From: JANSYA01 sp965243385
Lineage (GTDB): Bacteria > Spirochaetota > Leptospiria > Leptospirales > Leptonemataceae
NCBI GenBank assembly: GCA_965243385.1
Contig: CBDEUV010000002.1
Span: forward strand, 1,364,001-1,428,000
Length of the DNA: 64,000 nucleotides
Direction of reading: 5' to 3'
Position numbers and translations under genes: made by a program. Shown piece after piece: positions 41,307 through 49,178 of the stretch. The notes beneath the pieces were generated by a model. That model was given only the letters and a program-made list of their open reading frames with translations, searched no databases and was not told the DNA's origin. Numbering within the stretch: the stretch's first letter is position 1; every line of letters starts with the position of its first letter.

Positions 41307-44300
41307 TTACATAAATTGCCCAAAAACCTGCCCGGTGGGACCCGGGATTAGTGTCTTCGGCGGCAACTTAAAGAAGATGTGCTTCAGGACTTTATCAGAT
41401 CCCAGGAAGTTCATCATTCTCTGGCCGGGAGTGCTGGCGTCTGCAGTGCCCAGGAGGCCGGCGCCCGCGCGGAGACCGCCGATCGCGGCGCTGATCCCGG
41501 CGTGGATTCCGGCCTCTCCGTAGTCGACTTGACCTTCCAGGACCCGCTGCCTGATGGCAGAATTCGCGAAGCCTGTTACGGCGCCGCCCAGAACGTACTG
41601 GCCGACATACGCCACTTTCGAGGCATAGTACCACGCATATCCGGCCCTCGTCACCGTGGTAGTGAGTCCGCCGTTCATGGTGTGAGTCACTGATTGCATA
41701 TACATGCTCGCACCGTATGTACTTAATCCCAGGAGAGCCTGCGCCACGAAGCTCCCCGCCATTCCGGCCGCAACGCCCACTCCGAATCTTATTCCCAACT
41801 CCCTCCATTCGAATTCTTTGCGAATGCCAGCCTCAAAGGCGTATAGACCGGCCGTAATCGCGCCAGTGACCAGTCCGGCGACGACAGCCTTGGCCAGAAC
41901 TTTGCCTGCGACTATCGCGGCGGAGAATGCCAGAGTCACAAGCGCCGCATATCCGCTCGGATCCGAGTAGAGAATTGGATTATTCGCCGAGAAGGCGTAG
42001 CAGTTCAGGCGGGCCGCATGATCGTCGTCCGTGCCGAACAAGAGACTGTCCGCCTGCAGAAAGCTGCCGATCGTCGGGTCGTAGTAGCGCGCGTTGAAAT
42101 AATACATCTCCGCGTCGCGATCCCACTCGTTGCCGTTGAATTTGCTGCGATAGATGTCCCTGCCTTCGCTGGCTTCCTGATAGACTTCGCCGTACGGCAT
42201 ATAAACCGTGTTGGCCACAAGCTTTCCTTCGGCGTCTGTTACCAGACTCGTCGAGCCCACCTGATCTTGCTGAAAATAGAAGGTGCCCGCCTCGGCGTAG
42301 CCATAGCCGTTATTACCCGGGCCAAGCAGCTGATTGTAGGCGAAGACCTCGTTGCCTGGCGCGAGCATAATCGGCGCGGCGCCGTTTCCACTCGAACTCC
42401 CGCACTGGAGCGCGAACGAAAGCATCACAGCCGCCATGATCGGCGCCGGCAGGAGCAAGCGTCGGCGTCTGCTCGCGTAGGCGGAAGATCTGCCGCCCGT
42501 CGCCAGGCTCGCGGCCTTTTCCTCCGGCAGGTAACCCAGATCGGCGAGCGACCACGCCAGCCGCGACCGCAAACGCCCGACGATACCGCGTTTACGCGCA
42601 TTGCGCACGAGTTGCGCGATCAGGAGACTCGCGAAGGCCGTCGTGCACAGGATCCAGAAGAGTGCCCGGAGCGCGACCGCGTTGCGTTCATTGGCGACCG
42701 CTGCGGCGATCGTATGCTTCAGGAAGCCGGCGGCGCCGAAGACCGAGGCGGTATTGTACATCTGCGCCTGGAGGCTGTGCCCGGCCGCGGCGGAGGCCCC
42801 GAGCATACTGGATTGGCCGGAATCCTCGGTACTGATGGCCCCGATCCGGCCCTCCGGGCCGGCGATGTAGCGGGTAACCACTTCTTTGCCGTCGGGATAG
42901 CGGGTGATTTCAAGGTTATCGCTCGCATAGATCGTTTCAATCCCGTAGCCGTCCAGCTTCTTGACTCGCTGGCCCCCCGCGTCGTACTCGTAGCTGCCCG
43001 CGAGCACTCCGTCGCGCGAAACCCGCTCGATCTTGTACACGCCGTTGTACTCGAAGTCGTAAACCGTGCCGTCGCCTTTGGTACGCCGAATCACATTTCC
43101 GTGCAGGTCGTATTCCAGGCTCAGGCCGTCGCTCGCGCCGGTCGGGCGATTGCCCGTGTAGCTCAACGAACGATCGCCTTTGCGAGTCATATTGCCCGCT
43201 CCGTTGTACTCGTAGTTGATTTCGCCGTAAACACCCGTCGCGCGCACCAGATAGCCGAGGCCGTCGTAGGCGTAGCTCGTGATCTGATCCGTAACCCGAT
43301 CTTCGATCTTTTCCATTTCGCCGAGACCGGTCCAGGTGTAGCGCTGGTCCATCAGGGTGGTATTCGCGCCCGTCGCATCGCGACCGAGAGTGGTCGCCGA
43401 TTTCAGGCGACGCAATTGGTCGAATTCGCGATCCGTGCGAACGCCATTGCCGTACTCCACGCGCGCCGGCCGGCCCTCCGCCGAGTGCTCCGAATAGGCG
43501 ACAAAACTCTGACTGTCGGCTGCGGCGTCGCCGCAGGCGCCCCCCGCGACCACCCGGATTTCCGCCAGAAAACCATCCGCGTCGTAACGATAGCAGGCCC
43601 GTTTTCCGTCGGGAAAGCGCACTTCCGCGGCGCGCCCTTGCGGGCCCCGGGCATATCCCGTAGCATACGTCCTGCCGTCCACGCTCAGGGTCATTACCGC
43701 GACCGAGCCTTCCGCATCGTAGGAGTATTCCCGGCGCGAGCTTTCCTCATCGTCCGGCGTGAATTTACGCTGCCGGGTCAGTCGGCCCTGCGCGTTCGCG
43801 AAAGCGTCGTCATCGTATTCGAATAGCGCATGGCTACCGTCGTGATAGTCGATGCGCGTTTCGCGCAGCAGACTGTCGTAAGTGAATCTTCTTTCTTCGC
43901 CGTTCGAGCGCTCCATTTCCAGCTGCCCGTGCGCGCCGTATACATATTCGATCGTGCCGCGATCCGTATTCTCGGTCCGAGTTTTACGGCCCAGGGAATC
44001 GAGTTCGAAACTCGTGGTGGCGTTGCCGTCCACCACGCCGATCAGACGGTCGAGAGCGTCGTACGCATAGGTCTGGGTGGTGCTCTTACCGCTCGCTGAA
44101 TCGCTCATCACCAGTTTGCGCGTCTGGCCCCGGGCGCTTTCGCAGCGCACGGTATGCCGGCCGCTGCCTCCGGAAATGGTGGTGGTGATTCTGCGCTCGT
44201 GGGCTTCACAGACGCCTCCGTATCCGTACGTCAATTGAGATCTGTTGCCCGCCATGATCACATAGGAGACCTGGCCACGCAAATTGTGAAGATACGTCGT

Positions 44301-47300
44301 CCACCGGGGGTACTCATCCGCGCGATGGCTGTTCGAAATACGGCGCAGTGTGCCGTCCGGTTTATAGCGTTTATAGTGCCGGATTTGCTCCGGCCCGCTG
44401 CCGGAAGACTCCTCGACGATCCGGCCCAGTCCGTCCTGGATCCGGGTTTGCGTTTTACCGTCCGCATCGTCCCAACTCTGCCTGAAACTGCTGTACAGAA
44501 CGTACAGCCCCTGAGCGTTTCGTTCATAACGATGCGATTCGACCGTCGACAGGCCCTGCGGACCGACCCGCTGCAAGCGGACGACGCGCCCGAATTCGTC
44601 ATAGTCGGTAACCGTCGCGTTTCCGTTGGGATCGACGATGCGCTTCGCCTGCCCGCTGCGGGGGTCGTAGGCCATGGATTCCGTAAAGCTGTTCCCGTCC
44701 GCGCGCAACGTCCGGCTGACCGGATAGGTGCTGTATGCGGAGTCGTAGCGGATCTCCGTGACCGCTCCGGAAGCTTCCTCGCTGCGGACGACGTTGCCGC
44801 GGCTGTCGTAAACGCGCTCTTCTCTAAGCCAGTCGTCGCGGCTGCTGTCGTACTTTTCAATCGCGATCGGGTTTCTGCGAGAATCAAACGTCCTGCGGGT
44901 TTTCGACAGAGCGGAGTCGCAGGAGCACGAGTCGCCGCTCACGCTGCAGCTCGTCGATTGTGTCTGGCCGCTCATCGGGCCGGGCCGCCGCGCGCTCGCA
45001 TCGTTTTCGAACTGCGAACAGGTGTACAGCGTCCGGCCGCCGTCGTCTTCGGCCGCAAGGATGACGTTGCCGAAGTTATCGTAGGCCAGACTCGTGCTGT
45101 TCGTTTGAGCGCCGTCGGCTTCGTAGGTGGTCACCAGCCTCCCTTTCAGTCGCGGCTGGACGGAACCCGGAGCGACCCCCGGAACGCTTTCCCAATCGAA
45201 AGTTGTTCGGCTGATGTCGACCATACCGGGAGTCGATTTCAGGTCGACGGTCGACGGCTGGCGCGATAACGGATACACCACGTGAAAGGCGGCCGTATAG
45301 CTTTCGCTTGCGGTCGACTCCCCATCGGATTCGCTGACCCGCATTTCCTGAAATCCCTGAAAACCGCGACCGTTCGTCGCGTAGGTCGCCCCGAGGAACT
45401 GGTAGCGGCGCTCACGGAATTGCACATAAATCCCGTCGGGACCTGGAGTGAGCACGCCGCGTTTATAGTTGAGCAGCACCACGTGGGGGCCGCTGACGCC
45501 GATGTGGCCGTCCGGAAAACTCCGTCCGGCGTTCGGCTGGTAGTCCGTCAATCGCCGGTACTCAAAGTCATGCGATACGGACCCCTGATCGATACGCGCG
45601 ACGGTATCGTGCGGCATTGACCCCGCCTGCGCGGCCGCGAAAAACACCCCGGCTTGAGCGTCCGCGCTCGTTTCCCAGGCGCCTTTCGGCTGGCGGATGA
45701 AATCCGTTCGGCCATCGCCGTCGTAGTCGCCCGGAATGATGTTCACGCCCCCGGAATTCCGGTTGTCGCTGTCAATGTCCCGGAGCCACCTCTGATACCT
45801 CTCATCTGCGGGCTCGTGCCGGTCGAAGCGACCGTCGCCGCGGGATACGTACACCTGAAACGACGACACGTAGTCCTGGGCCAGATCATCGCGCTCCTGG
45901 CGAATAAAGTCGGTTCGACCGTCGCCGTTATAGTCCAGCGGAATGACATTCGCGTGTGCGGGTTGTTCCAGAGATCCGCCCGCATTCCCCGCAGCGGGAT
46001 CCACGATGTCGAAGGAACCGTCGCCCCGCGATAGATAGGAGAGGTAATACACCTCGCGTCCGTTCAACTCCATCGGAGCTTCCCATGAGGTGGCGATAAA
46101 GTCGGCCTTCCCGTCGCCGTTGAGATCGGCGGGAACGAGCGCGACACCCTCGCCGTGGCGCAAATTCCATTGATACTCAGCGCCTGCGGGTTCTACGACG
46201 TTGAAGTATCCGTCGCCCTTTGAGAAATAGACCTGGAAATTTTCGACTTCGTCATTGTCCCAGAAATGTTTTTCCTGACGGAGAAAATCCATCATGCCGT
46301 CGCCGTTAAAGTCGCCGGGAATGATATTCGCGCCGCGATCGAAGCGCAGCATCGTCTGATAGATCGCGCCTTCGGGCGTGACGATGTCAAAATAACCGTC
46401 GCCGCGCGAGAAATAGACGTTGAAGGTGTTTATGTTGTCGTTATCCCAATCGCCCTTCTCCTGGCGCAGAAAGTCGGTCTTGCCGTCGCCGTTGAAGTCG
46501 CCCGGAATGATATGCACGCCCGCATCGAAACGCAGCAGGCGCTGATACTCACTGCCCGCGGGCGTGACGATATCGAATTGACCGTCGCCGCGCGAAAAAT
46601 AGACGTTGAAGGTGTTGGTGCGATCGTTGTCCCAGCCGCCTCGTTCCTGGCGAATAAAATCGGTTTTGCCGTCGCCATTAAAGTCGCCGGGGATGATATT
46701 CGCTCCCGGGTCGAAACGCAGCCAGTGCTGATATTGTTCGTCCGCAGGCGTGACAATGTCGAAGTAGCCGTCGCCGCGCGAGAAATAGACGTTAAAATTG
46801 TTGGACCGGTCGTTGTCCAGACCGCCTCGTTCCTGGCGAATAAAATCGGTTCTGCCGTCTCCGTTGTAATCACCGGGAATGATGATCGCACCCGGATCGA
46901 AACGAAGGAGCTGCCGATACTGCTCGCCGGCGGGTTGAACCAGCCGAAACCTGCCGTCCGGCGAAGGCTCATCGTTCCAGCTCATCCGGATCGGATCACG
47001 ACACAGCGATGCGCCGCATTCCAGCACCTGCGCCAGGCGACTCCGCGCGGAGATCTGGCTGCGCTCGTACGAAAGCTCGTAGCGTTTGTATTCGCCTTCG
47101 AGGGTGGAAACGCGAATTCTCCGCAGCAGTCGGTCCGCCCGGATCGTGCCTCTGCCGTCGCCAGAGAAGATCACGTCGCGGGCATCGTTGCGCGTGTCGT
47201 ACTGAAAGTCGACCGAGCGGCCATCGTATTCGATACTCTGGATGACTTTCGTTCCGGCCCCGCCGGACGCATACACGTGCTGGATCGCGTTACCGTTGGA

Positions 47301-47963
47301 GTCCCGGATTTCGCGAAGCAGCCACTGACGTATCTCCAGCGCGCCGCCCGCGGGATTGGCCATATCAACCTGCGCGTTGCTTGCGCCGCCGTAAACCATC
47401 ACGCGACCGTCCCGCGTTGTCACCGTGAATTCACAAGGGCCGGTTCCGCAGCTTGCTCCCGGAACGACTTCGGAGAAATCTTCGATCTCTTTGCTATAAG
47501 ACCCGGCCGCCCAGTAAGCGAAATCGCTGCTGTCGCCGGCGCTGCGCGGCAACAGGCGCATGCCGTCCAGACAGAGACGGTCCGAAACCGAGCCGTTCAC
47601 CGCGCTCGATGTCGCATCCGTGGGACGCGCCTTGCCACAGCGCTCGATGCTCGACAGTCCGCCGAGCCTCCAGCCGATTCCCAGCACGCCGTTCGAGCGG
47701 CTCTGACTGTTATAGGTCAGGCTGAGCTGTGGCTGCAGCTTCTGAATGCCTGGAGGAACCTCGATCGGAATCTGAAAGGCGGCGCCCCCGCTCGGGGTCG
47801 CCTGAAATTCGCCTGGAATGATCGCGCCGGCGTCGCCGCCGGATCCCGAGCTGTGAATTCCGCCCGTACCGGAAAACAGGAGGGCGCCCAGCGCGAGAGC
47901 CGACGCAAGAATGCGGCGCGCGGCGGGCCTGAGCCCGGCCCTGGAGCTTCGTATATTTCGCAT
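41307..47963 (-). CDS. Giant secreted SpvB / FG-GAP / RHS-repeat protein
   Basis: The 2218-aa protein starts at ATG 47963 with GGAGAG upstream and has a signal peptide (about 15-35). Order: an SpvB-type N-terminal region (FQIPIEVPPGIQKLQPQLSL), seven FG-GAP-like units of about 62 aa with DxNGDGxxDF calcium-loop motifs (about residues 345-775), many YD repeats of the RHS type (about 900-1750), two hydrophobic segments (about 1775-1800 and 1836-1850), the RHS core (DQVGSTSLVTD, MPYGEVYQ, YYFNARYYDPTIGSFLQAD, NPILYSDPSG at about 1895-2000), and a C-terminal tail of about 215 aa rich in Gly and Ala. RHS proteins form shells that enclose toxic C-termini; here the tail matches no toxin I know. No immunity gene is seen downstream. 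Confidence 0.93.
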   Translation of the reverse strand: MRNIRSSRAGLRPAARRILASALALGALLFSGTGGIHSSGSGGDAGAIIPGEFQATPSGGAAFQIPIEVPPGIQKLQPQLSLTYNSQSRSNGVLGIGWRLGGLSSIERCGKARPTDATSSAVNGSVSDRLCLDGMRLLPRSAGDSSDFAYWAAGSYSKEIEDFSEVVPGASCGTGPCEFTVTTRDGRVMVYGGASNAQVDMANPAGGALEIRQWLLREIRDSNGNAIQHVYASGGAGTKVIQSIEYDGRSVDFQYDTRNDARDVIFSGDGRGTIRADRLLRRIRVSTLEGEYKRYELSYERSQISARSRLAQVLECGASLCRDPIRMSWNDEPSPDGRFRLVQPAGEQYRQLLRFDPGAIIIPGDYNGDGRTDFIRQERGGLDNDRSNNFNVYFSRGDGYFDIVTPADEQYQHWLRFDPGANIIPGDFNGDGKTDFIRQERGGWDNDRTNTFNVYFSRGDGQFDIVTPAGSEYQRLLRFDAGVHIIPGDFNGDGKTDFLRQEKGDWDNDNINTFNVYFSRGDGYFDIVTPEGAIYQTMLRFDRGANIIPGDFNGDGMMDFLRQEKHFWDNDEVENFQVYFSKGDGYFNVVEPAGAEYQWNLRHGEGVALVPADLNGDGKADFIATSWEAPMELNGREVYYLSYLSRGDGSFDIVDPAAGNAGGSLEQPAHANVIPLDYNGDGRTDFIRQERDDLAQDYVSSFQVYVSRGDGRFDRHEPADERYQRWLRDIDSDNRNSGGVNIIPGDYDGDGRTDFIRQPKGAWETSADAQAGVFFAAAQAGSMPHDTVARIDQGSVSHDFEYRRLTDYQPNAGRSFPDGHIGVSGPHVVLLNYKRGVLTPGPDGIYVQFRERRYQFLGATYATNGRGFQGFQEMRVSESDGESTASESYTAAFHVVYPLSRQPSTVDLKSTPGMVDISRTTFDWESVPGVAPGSVQPRLKGRLVTTYEADGAQTNSTSLAYDNFGNVILAAEDDGGRTLYTCSQFENDASARRPGPMSGQTQSTSCSVSGDSCSCDSALSKTRRTFDSRRNPIAIEKYDSSRDDWLREERVYDSRGNVVRSEEASGAVTEIRYDSAYSTYPVSRTLRADGNSFTESMAYDPRSGQAKRIVDPNGNATVTDYDEFGRVVRLQRVGPQGLSTVESHRYERNAQGLYVLYSSFRQSWDDADGKTQTRIQDGLGRIVEESSGSGPEQIRHYKRYKPDGTLRRISNSHRADEYPRWTTYLHNLRGQVSYVIMAGNRSQLTYGYGGVCEAHERRITTTISGGSGRHTVRCESARGQTRKLVMSDSASGKSTTQTYAYDALDRLIGVVDGNATTSFELDSLGRKTRTENTDRGTIEYVYGAHGQLEMERSNGEERRFTYDSLLRETRIDYHDGSHALFEYDDDAFANAQGRLTRQRKFTPDDEESSRREYSYDAEGSVAVMTLSVDGRTYATGYARGPQGRAAEVRFPDGKRACYRYDADGFLAEIRVVAGGACGDAAADSQSFVAYSEHSAEGRPARVEYGNGVRTDREFDQLRRLKSATTLGRDATGANTTLMDQRYTWTGLGEMEKIEDRVTDQITSYAYDGLGYLVRATGVYGEINYEYNGAGNMTRKGDRSLSYTGNRPTGASDGLSLEYDLHGNVIRRTKGDGTVYDFEYNGVYKIERVSRDGVLAGSYEYDAGGQRVKKLDGYGIETIYASDNLEITRYPDGKEVVTRYIAGPEGRIGAISTEDSGQSSMLGASAAAGHSLQAQMYNTASVFGAAGFLKHTIAAAVANERNAVALRALFWILCTTAFASLLIAQLVRNARKRGIVGRLRSRLAWSLADLGYLPEEKAASLATGGRSSAYASRRRRLLLPAPIMAAVMLSFALQCGSSSGNGAAPIMLAPGNEVFAYNQLLGPGNNGYGYAEAGTFYFQQDQVGSTSLVTDAEGKLVANTVYMPYGEVYQEASEGRDIYRSKFNGNEWDRDAEMYYFNARYYDPTIGSFLQADSLLFGTDDDHAARLNCYAFSANNPILYSDPSGYAALVTLAFSAAIVAGKVLAKAVVAGLVTGAITAGLYAFEAGIRKEFEWRELGIRFGVGVAAGMAGSFVAQALLGLSTYGASMYMQSVTHTMNGGLTTTVTRAGYAWYYASKVAYVGQYVLGGAVTGFANSAIRQRVLEGQVDYGEAGIHAGISAAIGGLRAGAGLLGTADASTPGQRMMNFLGSDKVLKHIFFKLPPKTLIPGPTGQVFGQFM
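45640..46960 (-). repeat. Seven tandem FG-GAP-coding repeats of about 186 bases
   Basis: Within the RHS gene, seven units encode PGD(Y/F)NGDG(R/K)TDF(I/L)RQE...NVYFSRGDGYFDIVTP followed by a YQ...LRFD...NII spacer. The first four are close to identical in spacing (about 186 bases), the later ones more diverged. Each carries an acidic loop likely to bind calcium. The repeats are potential sites for slippage or recombination. Confidence 0.9.
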
Positions 47964-48114
47964 GATAATACTCTCCGTACTTGAATCTTATTGTTTTTCG
48001 TAATCCTGATTCGGAATACAGGTGGCCGTAGAACGCCGTCGCGGTCCGCGATATTGCAAAAGCCAGGACGGACGGCAAAAAGCGCAAAACGCTGAAGCGA
48101 CTATAGAGTCCGCG

Positions 48115-48153
48115 GAGCGAGCCGGCCCGCAAATGAATGCGGCCGGCTCGCTC
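48115..48153 (-). terminator. Strong hairpin between the hydrolase and RHS genes, without T-run
   Basis: Thirteen-base perfect arms (GAGCGAGCCGGCC / GGCCGGCTCGCTC) extend inward, past a one-base bulge, to four more pairs around a small loop. It begins 7 bases after the hydrolase stop. No T-run follows on the minus strand, so termination may be partial; it could stabilise the upstream mRNA or control the ratio of the two genes. Confidence 0.6.
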
Positions 48154-48159
48154 ACGCAT

Positions 48160-49047
48160 TTAGAGCGAACTGTTGGTGTACTCCGGTAAGTCTCTGAAGG
48201 CGTTGTGCGTTACGTTAACGCCGCCGTGGTGGTGGCGCGGATGGGCGTGGTGACCGCTGTAGGGCACGTAGGTTTTCCTCTTTTTCCACCACAGCGCGCC
48301 GGTCGTGATAGTCTGACCGCCGCAACGGGTGAACTTCTTTACGTTACGATAGCCGCAGGTGGAATGCATGGATACGACCGTGTCGTGGTCGCCGCGCAGA
48401 ATCCAACGCCGGGGGTCCATAGGAGAAAGAGAAACTTCACCCGCGATGTGATAGAACTGCACTCCATTGTTTCGGTTGTGATCGTACGAACCGCGCGCGG
48501 CCGGAACCGCCAGCAGTCGAGAAGCGTCTGGAAAATTATCGAGGAGATACGACAATCCGACGGCCAGCGGGCCGAGAGCGCCCAATACGACGTTCCCGGC
48601 TGTCGCCAGCTCGGAACCGTTTTCGGCAGAAACAATGGACGATACATACTCAATATTGTACGTGTTCGAGCGATTGTATTTGTCGACGACGTAACCGGTC
48701 AGCAAGCCGCCCATCGAGTGATTCACAATGCGGCACGATTTGCCTTCATCGCGACGGCAGTACTTGTTTAATACGCTCAGAATTTGAGTTAAGCCCCGTC
48801 CCTCGCCGAATCTCAGCGGATTGAGGCGCCCGTCGTAACCCACGTGTACGACCGGATATTCCGTATCCTGGGCTCCCCAATAGTCGGGGCAGGTCGCCTG
48901 GTCCTGGCAATCGAGAGTCGCCTGTGGCGAAAAGCTGAGGGCAAAACCATGCACGTAAACTACAGTCGGTTCTGCGGCCAGCAGCGGCGTGGACAAACAC
49001 AGCCCCAGGCTGAACGCCGGGAGCCAGAGTTTAAAGAATCTGTTCAT
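48160..49047 (-). CDS. Secreted alpha/beta-hydrolase-like protein (paralogue of 24134-24955)
   Basis: ATG 49047 is chosen because GGAG lies eight bases upstream; GTG and TTG codons just before it are unlikely starts. The 295-aa product has a signal peptide (1-25, AAA site). It has VVYVHGFAL (29-37), nucleophile motif NHSMGG with Ser111, RGDHDTVVSMHSTCG with a candidate acid, and a His-rich C-terminal segment (GHHAHPRHHHGG) followed by NVTHNAF. It shares GYDGR, GSELA, ARGSYDHN and HSTCG with the 24-kb protein. The family resembles secreted triacylglycerol lipases or depolymerases. It lies upstream of the RHS gene in the same direction, which suggests linked export or function. Confidence 0.8.
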   Translation of the reverse strand: MNRFFKLWLPAFSLGLCLSTPLLAAEPTVVYVHGFALSFSPQATLDCQDQATCPDYWGAQDTEYPVVHVGYDGRLNPLRFGEGRGLTQILSVLNKYCRRDEGKSCRIVNHSMGGLLTGYVVDKYNRSNTYNIEYVSSIVSAENGSELATAGNVVLGALGPLAVGLSYLLDNFPDASRLLAVPAARGSYDHNRNNGVQFYHIAGEVSLSPMDPRRWILRGDHDTVVSMHSTCGYRNVKKFTRCGGQTITTGALWWKKRKTYVPYSGHHAHPRHHHGGVNVTHNAFRDLPEYTNSSL

Positions 49048-49178
49048 AATCAACACTCCGTTGTATTGTTGTTTTTAACGGGCGCAGCTTCACCGGACGC
49101 CGGCGCGGACGAAATGGAATTCGCGCAGCGGTTTCGGGAAAAAATTGGGACTCTATGTCGGATATAGAGTTTGCCGTT

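Noticed and set aside
42018..43826. 602-aa plus-strand frame antisense to the RHS gene
   Set aside because: It is a shadow of the RHS coding sequence: composition is Arg/Ala/Val-rich without family motifs, and the minus-strand frame carries clear YD repeats and the RHS core.
46266..47984. 572-aa plus-strand frame antisense to the FG-GAP repeats
   Set aside because: Its periodic pattern mirrors the repeats on the other strand; no start signal or domain of its own.
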